Source of the DNA: Xiphophorus maculatus
Taxonomy: Eukaryota > Chordata > Actinopteri > Cyprinodontiformes > Poeciliidae
Direction: 5' to 3'
NCBI RefSeq assembly: GCF_002775205.1
Contig: NC_036453.1
Span: 17,669,594-17,733,593 of the forward strand
Length of the DNA stretch: 64,000 nt
Shown here: in pieces, positions 39,625 through 53,510 of the stretch
Layout of the letters: each line of letters starts with the position of its first letter
Position numbering within the stretch: position 1 is the stretch's first letter
Notes under the pieces: generated by a model
What the model was told of the DNA's origin: nothing
The model's database searches: none
What the model saw: the letters and a program-made list of their open reading frames with translations, nothing else
Program-made: the position numbers and the translations under genes

Positions 39625-41639
39625 CCCTGTTAAGTGTTTTCATCCAAGTAATGAAGACCTTCATTACACCTTGAGAAACAGATTTTTGCCCTCTGCCACA
39701 TGGCTGCCAAATCGCTCCGACCCTTGAAAGCATTTCACACACAGGTTTAAAGTGGCATCTGCCAATCACTTTACCTTCAAACCTGTCTGTGGAAATTAGA
39801 TTAGATTCACGTTTTAGTGTGAACAAACAAGCACACAAAAAAAATCTAAAAATATAATACAAGCCTCACACGACTATCAAGAAGGGCTACTGCCAACAGG
39901 GCATTTTTTTTAAAAACATTACACTGCAATCATAAAAGGTTAATTAGAGGTATCAAAGTAAACATAGACTTCAAGGTTCCTTAAGGAACATCTGACTGTA
40001 TTCTGTAGTTTCTGATCAAGTTAAATAGTTGAAAATGTCATTTGGTGATAATATCAATTATATCAACACTTGGGTTTCAAAATAAAATTATATTTCATCA
40101 TAAAACGTTTATTTATTTGTTATTGCTAGTTTGTGTTGTTTTTTTTATTTAAGACAAAAAGGAATGGCTTCTAAATAAATGGCATTCTCTGGTATTATTG
40201 AGGCTTACACATGAAGCAACACATGAAGTATGTCTCTTTAATTCCAATGTGTGCAAATCGACCTCAGTTCAACTATGTTGTTATGATGTTCATTTTCTGA
40301 AATGTTATTTTTACAAGATGGAAATGCACGCTTTTCTGAAGGTTTTGTCTCGAATACTGTTCTCTAATATCCTGGATGTAATCAAGATGTTTTTGGTAAA
40401 TGTGAAACAGGCTTTAAGTTATTTCAATAGTGATTTTTTTTTTTATCTTGGATTTGTGTACAGCCTATTTCTTATTTTTAAATAGTGAACATTGAACTTA
40501 ACTGAGGCAAGTCAGCGGTGCTTAGAGAAGTCTTGATTCAGATGGTTGGGTAATAATCAGACCTGGGTGTTGCTGGTAGAATCTTTTTTATTTATATAAT
40601 TACATTTTTTATTGATTTTCTGAACATAATGTCACATAAAACACAAACAGTAACCAAAACCAAAAAAAAAGCCGATGCACCACCACACCCTGAAATTGCT
40701 GGCAAATGTTTAACTTTTCAAGAAAGAGATGTTTTTAATAAAGTAGTTTTCATCAATTGATTCATGATTTAACAAGAGGGTGTTGGTTACAATTTCACTG
40801 ATGGCCAGGTTATTTTTGAACACTGTTACCTCCTTAAACAATAAAATGAGAATTTGAAAACTGCTTTTGTATTTTCTTGGGTCCTCTTAAATTGATGTCA
40901 TTCTAGTTGTTGTTGTTGTTGTTGTTGTTGTTTTTAATCGTCAGTTTGAACATTTGAAACAAAAAAAAGCAAAAACAAGAAGGAAAATTCTCCTTCACAA
41001 CAGGATGTTATTCCTCTGTTCTATAGTTATATTTTGATCCTCTTCAAATACATTTGCAGCATTTATGTCTTGTAAAGAACAATCATTTTTTTCACCAATA
41101 TGAAAAGTGAAAACAGCATACATTAATTATTGGACATCTTCAACATTATAATTAAGAAAAATATTTTGTGGCAGGTCATCTTTTGTGATTTTGTATCTCT
41201 ACTAAGTATTTGAATTTTAAAAATATCCATCTTAGTATTCAAGAATTTTCCCAAGAATGTTTGTAGAAATATTACTTCTGTTTTTAAACTTACTTCCACC
41301 CATAACATATTAGTTTTCAAACTTATGCTAAATTACTAACACTGGGATGATTAAAGATAAAACCATATATGGCAGAACCAATTCCCAATAATATCTTGCA
41401 CTCTCATTACATACAAAAGTCTTCAAAATTAAAAAGAAATATGAAAACTATGTTGATTTAAACATCCATAAAAAGATAACAGAAATAACTGCAAGAAAAG
41501 CAAAGCATAAAACAATAAAACCATAAAATCATTTTTTAAAAAGGATAGTAAAACACAATAAAAAAGAAAGGGTGAGTCAGAATAAAAGTACTAAAATCTT
41601 GCCAAACAGATTGACAGATAAACATTCTTTCCATCTCTT
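39625..41639. other. Intergenic AT-rich DNA
   Basis: No gene is supported. There is a TTG microsatellite at about 40906-40931 and runs of A or T. The 95-codon frame at 40198-40485 has no family resemblance. Confidence 0.5.
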
Positions 41640-41801
41640 TACATAAACGTGACCAACGCAACGTGCTACGTCATCGTGCAGCGTGGTGATGTAGTTAACA
41701 CGCTGTGGTCCACCGCCAAATTCAAATTGTAAGGGAAAAAAGGGGGAGAAAGGGAGCAGCTGCAGCAGAGGACCGACGATTATCACAAGTATCTGTTCGG
41801 G
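41640..41801 (+). promoter_or_regulatory. pimreg promoter and non-coding exon 1
   Basis: CCGCCAAA (E2F-like when read in reverse, 41713-41720) adjoins TTCAAA (a reversed CHR-type TTTGAA, 41721-41726), a pairing expected at genes that peak in G2/M. TACGTCA (CRE-like) is about 45 bp upstream. A GTGAGT donor after 41801 closes a non-coding first exon; the next exon starts at 42659. The start site itself is inferred. Confidence 0.45.
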
Positions 41802-42130
41802 GTGAGTTATTTACGCTGTGAAAATACTTTTTCCCTTCATCTGACTTTTTAAAAACTGCCTCTAGTCGTAGCATGTCGAGTTATTATCACTGTCTGCGTT
41901 TTCCCAAAAAAACGGGGTTGCTTTATAAAATGAAGATCACGAACAAACCCCTCACTGTTAATGCATCTGTGTTATTTTTAAGCTTGACGCGCGGTTGCTA
42001 AGGAATGTGAAAAGTTTGTAACTTTTAACGTAAAGCAGGGCGTAAAATCTCAGTTATTCTTTGTTCTGGGTGTGTTTGGAAAGCAGTTTCTGTCGACTGG
42101 AGTTTAACAGGGCAGGGCAGTCTGCACGGC

Positions 42131-42154
42131 AACACACACACACACACACACACA
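42131..42154. repeat. CA microsatellite
   Basis: About eleven CA units lie in the first intron of pimreg. Confidence 0.9.
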
Positions 42155-42700
42155 TTGTTTCAGACACATTGTCTGCAACAACAAAAGAAAGTGAGGCTCA
42201 CTAACATGATTATCGCTGCTTGATTGTGAAGGTTGTTACGGGTCATTTTTTCACCTTTTGAATATTTTTTCACACTTCTTGGCAGTTTCTCTTTGAAAGT
42301 TCCTTTAAAAAAATAAAACATTTGTCGATAAAATGGTCTAAAAAGTGTTCTGCTCTGTGTTTGTTTTACTTTTTGTTTACTTGTTAGTGCTGCATTCGCC
42401 TGTTTTCCCTCTCCCACTAATTTGGGTTTCTGGAAAATATTCTCGGTGTGAAAAACGTATCTGAATTGTTTAACCACCCAAATTAAGATTGGCTAAATCT
42501 TGATTGCCTGATCAAGCCTTTCCTAACAATTAGTGACATTTGGTTTAAGTACATGCTGTTTGTTGATGCATTCATGGACTGAAGATGGTTGGAATTAGTT
42601 TCCTGCATGTCATGAAAATAAATAAAAATGATTGGAATCTTTTCTCTTTTTTTTTTAGGATTAGACCTACCAATCAATAACCACAGACACAAAAAAAATC

Positions 42701-45131
42701 ATGGATGGGTTCGGAAGAGCTGTGGTTGGAGTCTGGCGGGCGCACACAGTCCTGGATGAATCTGATGGAGCAGAGAGCTCCCCAGAAGTTCCTGATCGTT
42801 TCCGTAAGATGCCCTCTTCATCCTCCCTCGGCTCCCTGCGGATGTCCTTGCGGAAGCGGCTGCCGCTCCGGTCGGTCCAGGCAAACTCTCTCCCGGAAAC
42901 ATCAGCCACAGAAATCCAGAAGCAGCAGCCCAAACCCAGCACGGCCCGCAAGCTCTCCCGCAGCGCCAGGAACTCCATCAGCGAAATGTGCCAGGTGAGT
43001 GTTCGCATCGCAGCTTGCCCTCTGTGTATGTTATGCATGAAGTTAAGTGGCTTCGTTTAATTGCCTCAGAGGTTTCAAAGGACCAGAGAGTTTTCACGCG
43101 AGGAGTGCTTAGTGGCCACCCCGGGTCGAGACGCAGAAATTGCAGGTGCGTCATCTTGCACTCCGCGGCGTACTCCTCGCCGAGCTGCAACACCCAGGCG
43201 GACCCCTAGATCTGCTGCCAAACCCGGCCGCACGCCGGGATCTAGAGAACGAAAGACCCCTGAAGCGTCTGTACGTGGGGTGAGAACGGGGAGAGGCAGG
43301 AGGCAGCTGGTCCGAATGGCTGCGCTGCGAAGTCCCTTTTCTTCCCCAAACACAGAGAACCAGAGAATGTGAGTTACATAGTTGACCTTTGGGGATTTCT
43401 TTTTTGATGCTTCATTACTTAGTCCTGATTTTAAATCCTTTTTTGGGGTACTTTTGTCGCTTTTTTTATTTTATTTTATTTTTTTTAGAAAATTTGACAA
43501 AGATTTGGAGTCTGTTTCCAGTGGAATCAGAAGGCTCAAACATCTGTCCAAGGCTTTTGACGACATAATCCGAAGAGAGGACAGGTAAAGTTATGTTTTT
43601 CCTAAATGGGTGTTTTTATTTAGTTTTGTTTCTCTTGGCAAGTCATTTTTTTATGATATAGTAATGAACATTTGATAAAGAGAGTATCCTCTTGTAGCTG
43701 TCTGAGAAGTGTCAAAGGGTTGTTGAGGCGGGTCCGGAATCCAGTGCAGATTGTGAGTCTCCAGGTTTCCTCCCCTTCACCCGTCCTCTCAACATTCTTC
43801 CCGCCTCAGTTTGAAACAGTGCCTCTGTTTCTGGTATTCGGATAAGTGGGGGTGGTGGGCGTGGGAAATTGGAGCCAGATGAAATGACAAAAATGTGGGT
43901 GCCTTTTTTTTCTATTCTTTTCTTGTGCATCACTTCCTGTGTTGACATTCAAAATCCAAAAGCCCTGCCAGAACCGTAAACAATCAGACACTGTTAAAGG
44001 CGGAGACACATGAACAGTGAGCTTGTGTGATATCTGTTCAGGATACAAGCCGCTATGGGTGATCCTCACTGTAAAATGCATATTTAGAAGTGTATTTCTC
44101 TACAGGGAGCTCACACATCCCCTGATTGTGGAGTAGGACCCAAGGTAACTCAACTCCTGGAAAGATGTTTAACCGAACCTGAACACTGTTACTAATTTCA
44201 GCATGAAAATGCATGACGGCGCCCCCCCTCCTCATGGCTATCTGTGTGGCTTCACAAACTAAGCCTTGAAAATCTAACATTCTAACAGTTTGTCATCTAA
44301 TGAATAACTTTCAGTTCAAGCAAGGAATGTTTTTCTTTTGTCACTTTGCAGTTATGCTAAAGAGAGCTTGGAGGGACTTGATATTTTAAAACTCCTGATG
44401 GAAAGCTGTGATATTAAAAATCTGTCATGTCAAGTGTCACAGATATTGTTGCATGTACAAATAATTTATGATTTCCTTTTGTTTTTGTTTTAAACTTTTT
44501 TTATTTATTTTTCTTATGGCAGGATATTGTTTTTGAAACTTATTTCTGACTGTCCAGTCCCACGTGGTTTATATAAATTCTTCATAGCCATGAATGCCAT
44601 ATTCATTTTGGGTGAATTAATCATCTTTATTCAGAATAATGTTTTTATAGTAGATTTTCTCCAAACGGGGTCAACATTTTTTATGTTTTCCTATGTTCAT
44701 CCATGCCCCCTAATATTTTTCTAAATGTAATTTAGCAAGTTTTGTCTTGACAAGATCTCTTTTTTTTCTTTTTTTTTGTGTGTACAGCTTGAAATAAACT
44801 TCTGGTATATTTCAGGCTTGATATTTGACTGCTCTTCTTGGCAGAACTGTAGAGCTCATGTAAATCAGTTAAATTCCGACATTCATATTTATAATGATGC
44901 CTGTATTGATTAAACAGGTTATAGATGGATAGATATATTAATTAAATACTGTAAGTCCTGTTTTTTGACAGACCTGGTTCAAGCAACTGTCCTGGAGGGG
45001 CGATGATGAGAAAGTTGGACCCCAGTGGGAAACTCAGTCGGTCCAACCTCGCGCGCCGCGCATCAAATCTCTCAAACACACTGGGAGGATGGGCCAACAC
45101 AGCTGTGAACACTATCCGGAAACCAAACTGA
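42701..45131 (+). CDS. pimreg: PICALM-interacting mitotic regulator (FAM64A/CATS family)
   Basis: In mammals this is a proliferation-linked nuclear protein that is degraded by APC/C at mitotic exit and binds PICALM/CALM. Coding exons are 42701-42994, 43070-43368, 43489-43584 and 44972-45131, in frame, giving 282 residues (human about 240-250). Two blocks tie it to the family: an RMSLRKRLPLRSV segment like the human QRRLPLRAV, and RMAALRSPFSS followed by DLESVSSGIRRLKHLSKAFDD, like human 'AAFRSPYSS' and 'DLEPVGAGIQHLQKLSQELDE'. Between them is a basic TPRR/TPRS/TPGS array (about residues 122-150) with many TP sites for proline-directed kinases. RxxL degron-like motifs are present; I see no KEN box. 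The protein is otherwise disordered-looking. The start is the first ATG of exon 2. Confidence 0.87.
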
Positions 45132-45493
45132 AGCACACAGAGCCTTCAGTAGCCATGTTTTAAAGGTGTTATTGTGGCGTCACTGTTACATGTACTGAGA
45201 AACTTTCCTATAGCTGCTTGATTTTTGTCTTCTATGTGTGTTTAGCATTATTTGTGAGTCTTGTGTTTACATGTCTCAGGTTAGCTCTGTAGGGTGAACA
45301 TCCTCATAGCTACCAAAGGGATTGTGATGTTTAAACAATATATTTTAGTTACATATCCTAACTAGTATAAAGAAATGCTGCACTATACTCAGATTGTAGC
45401 TGTAAAACTAACACTAAGTGTTCTGAGAGAGTACAGGTGGTTTGTCTTTACTATATGTGTATGTAGAAATCCTAATGTTTTTATATTCCTTTT

Positions 45494-45499
45494 AATAAA
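45494..45499 (+). terminator. Likely poly(A) signal of pimreg
   Basis: AATAAA about 360 nt after the stop, followed by T-rich sequence. A second AATAAA at 45869-45874 is another candidate. Confidence 0.45.
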
Positions 45500-45874
45500 C
45501 CAAAATGTTATATTTTTCGTTTTTTATACATGTGTAACGGGACCTTTTTTTTATATATAGCCTGGGTAATATTTAAATGGGAACTTTCTAGCAGAGGTTG
45601 TTGCTTGCAATGGTCTGTGAATGATTCATGCTCCAATACAGTACACATAAATCATCAGATAATGTGATGGGGGGAGAGTTAAAGGCTCATTACCAGATGA
45701 TGGCAGTGATGATGATGTTATGAAGAAAAATCCAGTGAGTTATTAGTGTAGTGACAGCTTCAAATGAAGCAAAACACTTTTTTTTTTTTTTTCTTCGCTG
45801 TGCTTCCTTTTTCTGAATTAATGGGGAAGAAGGGAGAATCTGTGCCTAACTGTGAAAATGAATTGGACAATAAA

Positions 45875-47039
45875 AACTGCAAGTCAACAATATAAGTCTC
45901 TTTTTTGTATAAATATAAATGCATTTGAAACGACATGTTGGGTAACCTAAAACTGTTGTAAATTATTTCCGTGTTACTGGTATCATTAGAGCTAAATCTT
46001 TAGTTAATTTTTTTATTGTTTTCTAAATTAATAGATTCAAACATTTTGCGTAAGAACAAAGGGGCTCGTTTTTATTTGACAGAATGAAAGGCTTTCAATT
46101 TGATAGTCATTTATTTTGTCACGCCGCTAATGCAGATGCTTTCTAGAAATCCTGAGTCGATATCTTGATAAAAGCAGTTTGTCGTAATCATGGCAGCAAG
46201 TTTTTCCAATAACGTATCAGCTCTGTACATCCTAAAACTGAAATTTATCCCCAATTTTGGTAGAACAGTTCCAAGTCAGTCAGAATAGATGTAAAATGTC
46301 TTTCCAGTCAGATGAAATCTGGAAGGACATTTTCAGTTGCATGTAGATATGAACATGTGTGTTTTTAATATAAACAATAGAATAGAATAGAAGTACTTTA
46401 TTCATCCCAGCAGGGAAATTACTTCGCAGTTACAGCATAGAGACAAGACACAATTAACAACTACCACTGAGTAGTAGTTGTAGATAAAATAAAATATAAA
46501 ATGCTATGAATTGTAAAAATATAAAATGCTGTTAATATAAAAAGCAACTCAGAGCAGTCCTTGCAAAGATTCAAAAAAATGCAGATATGTATATTTAAAT
46601 ATACAGTACAGACCAAAAGTTTATACTGCTTTTCTGATAGATTGACCGTGTCTACAGCCCTGTTTCTGAGTTTCTTTCGTAACAGTTCTGTCAGATACTG
46701 AGTTATTAGCATGTCCTATGAGAACAGTCTTCAGTCAGAGGCCTCTTCAGATTTGTTGCTAGACTGACTGCTACCAGAGATCCTTCCTCCCCACAGTGTC
46801 CACACCTATTTGAAGATACTGGCTATGAGGTATATTGACATTTAATTTTCCCTTGGGATACATACAAATATTTTCGAAATTGAATTGAACTGTAGAAAAT
46901 ATTATAGCACTATTTTGCCACACGGTAAAATGCATTTTATGAGAAAAGGCACCATCAGTGGTTAAAAGCTGAGCATTTTTCATAGTAAAGACTATACTTC
47001 CCCCATGTGGTGTATCCTGGTCATATCATCTGAAAGAAG
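45875..47039. other. Spacer between pimreg and cct8
   Basis: Mostly AT-rich DNA with no gene. Near 46380-46470 a 'tactttattcatcccagcagggaaatta' stretch marks a retroposon tail fragment. Confidence 0.5.
46378..46470. repeat. LINE/SINE tail fragment
   Basis: AATAG repeats lead into a 'tactttattcatcccagcagggaaattac' word that is a common fish retroposon tail, also seen at 7755-7795. Confidence 0.5.
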
Positions 47040-47175
47040 AACCACTCGGTTTGTCCCTTGTTGGTTCCCGTTAGGTTCGGATTGCACCTCCTCTGTCTCT
47101 CCGGCTTTGTACCCAAAGCTGAACACACGCCGCGGATAGCTTCTCCAGGACACCGGGGCTGCATAGCGTCGAAGA
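47040..47175 (+). promoter_or_regulatory. cct8 5' UTR and probable promoter
   Basis: GC content rises just upstream of the start codon, with CpG words and no TATA box, as expected for a housekeeping promoter. The ATG context (AGAATGG) is strong. The start site is not defined. Confidence 0.4.
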
Positions 47176-50100
47176 ATGGCTCTCCACGTCCCCAAGCCCC
47201 CTGGCTTTGCCCAGATGTTAAAGGATGGCGCAAAGGTCAGAAGAAATCGGCATGTAGATTTCTTGGAGTACTTTAAAGAGGGCAGCATGGAAGTTAGCAT
47301 GCTAGCTACGGCTAGCCATGAGTTAGCATGCTCATTCACAGTCATGTGGGAGCTTTCTAGAAAGAGGCAGGCCGCTTGAAGCTGGTGGTCCCGCGGCCGT
47401 AATCAAAAGACAAAATTCAGTTTCTTAAACGCCGTTGACATTTTTTTTTATCAGCCTACATGTCAATATCTACGTCTGTTGGTTATATGATGCTGCAATG
47501 ATGAATGATTATGAAGCTGCAGGCACACCCTGTTAGCCTTCAGCTAGCTGTCAGCACCGAGAATGATGCTGTGAATGTCTATAACATCCTGTTATGGCTC
47601 CTTTCACAAAATGAGCCATAAAATTAATCTTTTATTGAAAAATAAAATAGTTTCTTTCTTTACAAGTTGTTCCACTTTTCACAAAGTAGGTTGCCGCGCA
47701 TCTCACCCAGGTTTATATGTATCAATTCATATTTATTTTTTTACAACAGTTACTGTAACAAGTTTCCTGCAGTTTTTAAAAGTAATTAAATTAGAATTTT
47801 TCATTTTCCAACTCTAGCAAAAATATTTAAAGACCTTATTTTAATCATTGTTCATTGTCCCTTTAATTTAAAAAAAATTAGCAAAAGTGGCTTTCTGTGT
47901 TACATTTATTTATTTGTGGATGCCGTCATTTATCTCAAATTTTCCGCAGTACAACATAACATTTTGTGCAGCTTATTGATTATTTTGGCTTTTAAGTTAC
48001 AGAATCACTAGAAGCTTCTTTTTTTTGGCCATCTTAGAGTGAGGTTTTAAATTGGACCTGGTTTAGATCCAAACAAAGCTATGTCACACACAGTTGTTAA
48101 ATATTCGGAAGCAAAACAGAAGTATCTCAGATCTAAAATTGTAATTAAAAAAATAAGTATTTTTCAGGTTTGACAATCGTTTTGGTGACAAGGTGCCAAA
48201 AAAAAAAAACAAGTAAAGGAGCTCTTTATCAAATTGCTGGATTTGGAATCGGCTTTGAAAGTTTACTTTATTATTTTTTAAATATACATGTAATAAAACA
48301 CCACTAGTCAGCTGTTTCACATATGTTGGAATTATAATATTTGTTGAAATCCTAGTGTAAATTCATAGTAAAAGTAACCACAATTTTTTTTTTATTGATA
48401 CATAGCTGAAAATTTCCCTTTGTTTGTGAAAGGCACACTGTAACTTAACAAAACGTTTCTTTTGTCAAAACAGCACTTTTCAGGACTTGAAGAGGCAGTC
48501 TTTCGTAACATCAGAGCTTGTAAGGAGCTTTCTCAGACCACACGCACTGCATATGGACCCAATGGTAGGCATTTTCCTCTGACAAAAGTATATTCACACA
48601 AAGAGATTAAAAATCTAGTACAAAAATCAGATAGGCAAATGATAAACTGTCAAATGTTGCAGGTATGAATAAAATGGTCATCAACCACCTGGAGAAGCTG
48701 TTTGTCACCAACGACGCAGCAACGATCCTCAGAGAACTTGAGGTGAAGACTCTCTTCTGATCATCATGTTCTGCCTGCTCAAAATTAACTGAAAAATTAA
48801 TGTGTTCATTATTTCCTCTCTTCTTGCTTTTATTTTCTTTTTCAAGGTGCAACACCCAGCCGCCAAAATGATAGTGATGGCGTCCCACATGCAGGAGCAG
48901 GAAGTAGGCGACGGCACCAACTTCGTGCTGGTGTTCGCCGGAGCTCTGCTGGAGCTGGCTGAAGAGCTCCTGAGGATGGGCCTGTCTGTGTCAGAGGTGA
49001 TCACATGCGGCTGTTGAACATTGTTGTCGTTTACTGTGTTTACATTGACCATCTATTTGCCCAAATTAGAATTATGAAAATAAATTTGCTTAATGATATC
49101 ACGGCAATTAAAAAAAAAAAAAAAACAACAAAAAAAACTCATGTTCTTTGATAAAACGTTTTTGATCTAGGTTGAGGTGGTTTTTCGGCTGCATAGAAAT
49201 TTCTCTATTTTATGCAATTGCAATAGAAACACTTTTCGCATCATGCGAGTCATGTGATCAATAGCCTGATGTTACTACTGGCAGAAAAGACAAAGAAGGC
49301 GACAGGAAGGAGGATACTGATGCAGCAGGTTTTTTAATGACTGATCATGTGTGACTTTATTGCGTTTCTTATTTAGTGGAAACACTGTTGTTGTGAAATT
49401 GTGTTTTTTGGACATAAGCGGAATATCAACAAAGTTTGGCGCACATTTCTAATGAAAACAGTAAAGTTGGAAACTAGTAATTAATGGAACTATATTTGCT
49501 CCTACTTATAGATATATTACTGCTAAGTCATATTCCATTTTTAGAGACTACACTAAAGCGTTTGATCACATATACTTGTTTTTTTTACATTGTTGCCTAT
49601 AACGCCAGTGAATGTAGCCATAGCTGTGTGTTTTAACAGCAGAAAGCACATGCAGCTCTTCCCCACTCCATCACCATAATGTTTTCGTCTGACCTCAGGT
49701 CATCGATGGTTATGAGAAAGCGTGTAAAAAGACTCTGGAGATCCTTCTAGACTGCATATGCTCCTCTGCCAAAAACCTCCGTGACATTACCGAGGCCACG
49801 GCTCTCGTCCGTACAGCGGTCATGAGTAAACAGTACGGTAACGAAGACTTCCTCGCCAACCTCATCGCACAGGCTTGTGGTGAGTTGGCAACTTAGACGA
49901 CCTCAATCAGCTCATTTGTAAAAACGTCTTGACAATAGTGTCTGACTCTGTTCTTTGTTTGGTTTGTTTTTCAGTATCCATTTACCCAGAGTCTGGCAGT
50001 TTCAATGTTGACAATGTCAGAGTTTGCAAGATTTTGGTGAGTGGCTGTTTTTGTTTAATATTGTTTTTTTTTTTTGTTTTTTTTAAAGTTTGAGGTTGTT

Positions 50101-53100
50101 TTCTTACAAGTGTTTGAAACTGTTTTGTGTTTAGGGTTGTGGAGTGACGGCATCCACTGTGCTGCATGGGATGGTTTTTAAGAAGGAGGCAGAGGGAGAC
50201 ATCACATCTGTTAAAGACGCCAAGATCGCCGTGTTCTCCTGTCCCTTCGACTGCCTGGTGACAGAGACCAAGGTAACAGACTTTAAAAAAAATATTTATT
50301 TTTTTTGTTGTTATAATTCTTTCATTCTGCTGTATTTGTGATTGTTGATGTTCCTTTGACTCGTTAAATTCGTCATGGCCTGTTCAGTTTTATTGCCAAA
50401 CCAGATACAGACTCAAAAAAGCCCATTTACTAAAAGAATAGCATCAGAACAGTAATTAAGCCAAAATGGTGGGGAAAAAAATATAAATGCATTATATTTG
50501 TTTTCCAATTTTGGGAAGAAGTTGAATTATTTGTTTATTTGCATCTTTTAATGTATTTCTAATATTGTATAAAAAAGCTTACGTGGTTAACTGAAAAAGC
50601 TACAGGAGGCGTCAATTTTTATCTGAATAAGCATCGATTACTAATATAATCGTTGTTGCTGCTCTAATAATTAATGCTCATGGAAACTATATCCTCGTGC
50701 ATTACGTATATGACAAACTTAACTGTCCATGTATCTTCATGTTTGCTCACATAGCTTTGAGTTATTAAAATATTTTATAGCAAATCATTTCCATCTATTT
50801 TGAGTCCCACGTTTGAATTTCTGTTAAAGTAGACGGCAGCATTTTAATGTGTCAAGGCTTAAATTCTATTGAGTTCTCTTGGTTGGTTCCTAACTGCAGC
50901 GCTGCTTGCTCCACAGGGCACAGTGCTGATAAATAATGCCCAGGAGCTGATGAACTTCAGCAAAGGGGAGGAGGACATGATGGAGGCGCAGGTGAAGGCC
51001 ATCAAGGAGGCTGGAGCCAACGTGGTGGTAACTGGAGGCAAAGTGGCTGACATGGCTCTGCATTACGCCAACAAGTACAAGCTCATGGTGGTGAGGTAGG
51101 AACACAGAGGCTCAGGTGATGAGATTTAAAGTGAAAGGGAAAAGGGAGCAATTTTAAAACAATTAGGAGTCCTGAATTTTATACTGAGAAAGTGGGTTAC
51201 AAGTGTAAAACTAACTTTCCCTGTTAAGTGTTAAAGTGTAGGACACTAAAATTAGAAAGAAAAAAAAAAACATTAGTGGTAAAACCAATAAATTAGCGGA
51301 ACTTTGGTTTGGAAAATTGCTGAACAATGGTGCAGTGTCCTGAAGACAGACTGAAACAAAGTAGGTATGTTTGGCCATAATGCATGGTGCCATCACACAA
51401 AATATGAACACATCCTTGAATTAACCTTGAATTGAAAAAAAACATACTTTCATTTTTACTATAGCTTTATTCTCAAGTTTTAGTTCTAAATCTTTCTTGC
51501 AGACTGAACTCCAAGTGGGATCTCAGAAGGTTATGCAAGACCGTGGGAGCTGTAGCTCTGCCCAAAATGGTTAGTTTATTCATGTTTTACCATCTTCAGA
51601 TTTGGGAACTGTAACCAAACTAACCTTAACATCAACCACTCTTAGACGGCTCCGACTCCGGATGAGATGGGACACTGCGACAACGTCTACCTCACAGAGG
51701 TGGGAGACACTCAGGTGGTGGTCTTCAAACACGGCAAGTCTCTTTTTGTAAAATCCACAAATTCAGACCAGATTTATCCTTTAGGACTTTTATGCGTGAC
51801 TTATTGTTTTCTGCGTTCTTTAACAGAGAAAGAAGATGGCGCCATCGCGACGGTGGTAATCAGAGGCTCCACTGACAACCTGATGGACGACATTGAGAGG
51901 GCTGTGGATGACGGTGTTAATACCTTCAAGGTTCTGGTCAGGGTAAGTAACTTGTAGAATAAGACTGTCAGCTCAGCAGCCGTGAAACAGGTACTACCGT
52001 TTCCCTCTTTTTCTCCCTCTGCAGGACAAACGACTGGTACCCGGAGCAGGAGCCACAGAGATCGAGCTGGCCAAGCAGATCACCTCATTTGGAGAGGTAA
52101 CAGAGAGTTGAGTTCTGCTGTTTTATCATTTGATGTCCACATCATCCCAGCCTGAAATAAATAACCTGTCTTTGTCTCTGTAGTCCTGCCCTGGGCTGGA
52201 GCAGTATGCCATCAAAAAGTTTGCCGATGCCTTCGAGGCGTTGCCGCGGGCGTTGGCCGAGAACTCCGGAGTGAAGGGGAACGAACTCATCTCTAAGCTG
52301 TATTCTGCTCATCACGAGGGGAACAAAAACATCGGTTTTGACATCGAGGTGAAGCGATGGAGATTAACTATAATTTCAAGTTATTTTAATAAAAACCTAC
52401 TATTTGAAGCAACTCATGGTGTGGCTGCCCTGTAGGGAGAAGGTCCGGCTGTGAAGGACATGCTTGAGGCCGGCATTCTGGACCCCTACCTGGTGAAACA
52501 CTGGGGCATCAGACTAGCTACCAACGCTGCCATAACAGTGCTGAGAGTGGATCAGGTCTGTATAAACACATGAAAAATATAAAAGTTACTCCAACTGATA
52601 TCGAAAGGAGTTGCTTTCTGAAGTCGCTTAATTAAAAAACAGATTGATTAGGTCTTTCCTTTCATAAGGATCTTCTTCCTGTTGACATGGTAATAACTTA
52701 TCTTTTTGCAGCAGTCTAATGAAGAAAGTCCAGATAGATGATTTAGTATGTATGTATATGATCCAGATCATCATGGCTAAAGCTGCAGGGGGACCCAAGA
52801 CTCCCAAACAGAGAGGCCACTGGGACAAAGACGGTTGGGATGAGGAGCCTGATCATTTTGAAACCCACCATTAGAGGGCGTACTTGTATACATAAAGCTC
52901 TCTGTCAGTAGGTCTCCGAACAGAAAGGTTGCTCGGTCATAGAACGCTGACGTAGTGTTTGGACTCTCACTACTAATGTTGAATTTCACCCCTAAACGTT
53001 TTTAAGAGCTTTAACTTTTTCCAAGTGTGTCTCTAACAACACTAGGTTTGCAGCTGTGTGGAATTGCACAAAATAAAGAATGGTGTGATGGCATGCTGCA

Positions 53101-53510
53101 TGTACGACTGAAAACAGCACAGGATCATAATCTTGTATGTCATGTAAATCAAGAAAGTGGAGAATTTTGAAAATGATTCCATTTGAAAAACATTTGCGAT
53201 GCTCAGTTGACTTGGAGATTTTTGATGTATAAATATTAGCACTTGGACTGGAATGAGAAATTGCTAAACCTGACCTTTTAGAAACATACGGCCACATTAA
53301 AACTTGTCTTGTGAAATAATCCGACAAGGAAATTCACTTTCCTCAACTTACCTTTAGGGATTCCAGCAGCTGTGTTGAACTCACTGCTCTTATTTACATT
53401 TAGAAAAAATATTAAATAATTTTTTTTTTCTTTTTCAGATCATCATGGCCAAACCAGCAGGTGGACCCAAACCTCCCCCAGGCAACAAGGACTTTGATGA
53501 TGATGACTGA
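47176..53510 (+). CDS. cct8: T-complex protein 1 subunit theta (CCT8)
   Basis: One of eight subunits of the cytosolic chaperonin CCT/TRiC, which uses ATP to fold actin, tubulin and other proteins. Exons: 47176-47235, 48474-48564, 48663-48742, 48847-48996, 49699-49879, 49975-50036, 50135-50272, 50917-51095, 51503-51569, 51646-51733, 51827-51942, 52025-52096, 52184-52348, 52436-52555, 53439-53510. They join in frame to 546 residues (human 548) and match human CCT8 nearly throughout, from MALHVPKPPGFAQMLK to a DFDDDD end. GDGT, an ATP-site motif, is at 98-101; NLRDI, GGKVADMALHYANKY and NSKWDLRRLCKTVGA follow. The usual PGGGA motif reads PGAGA (Ala412). The intron after 51733 starts with GC rather than GT. 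A second terminal exon lies at 52767-52874. Confidence 0.98.
47293..47332. repeat. Palindromic TTAGCATGCTAGC-type repeat
   Basis: The word GTTAGCATGCTAGC and a second GTTAGCATGCTC surround ACGGCTAGCCATGA in cct8 intron 1. Such AGC/GCT palindromes are common simple repeats in fish. No function is proposed. Confidence 0.5.
52767..52874 (+). CDS. Alternative terminal exon of cct8
   Basis: An AG at 52765-52766 is followed by a 36-codon open frame in the same phase as the normal last exon. It opens IIMAKAAGGPKTP, nearly the same as IIMAKPAGGPKPP of the exon at 53439, then diverges to an acidic, Trp- and His-containing tail ending FETHH. Its stop is 52872-52874 and AATAAA follows at 53072-53077. 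This looks like a tandem duplication of the last exon that kept its frame. The acceptor has a poor pyrimidine tract, so use may be low. It could also be a decaying duplicate. Confidence 0.6.
   Translation: MIMAKAAGGPKTPKQRGHWDKDGWDEEPDHFETHH
53072..53077 (+). terminator. Poly(A) signal for the proximal cct8 exon
   Basis: AATAAA about 200 nt after the stop of the alternative terminal exon, upstream of the distal exon. Confidence 0.4.
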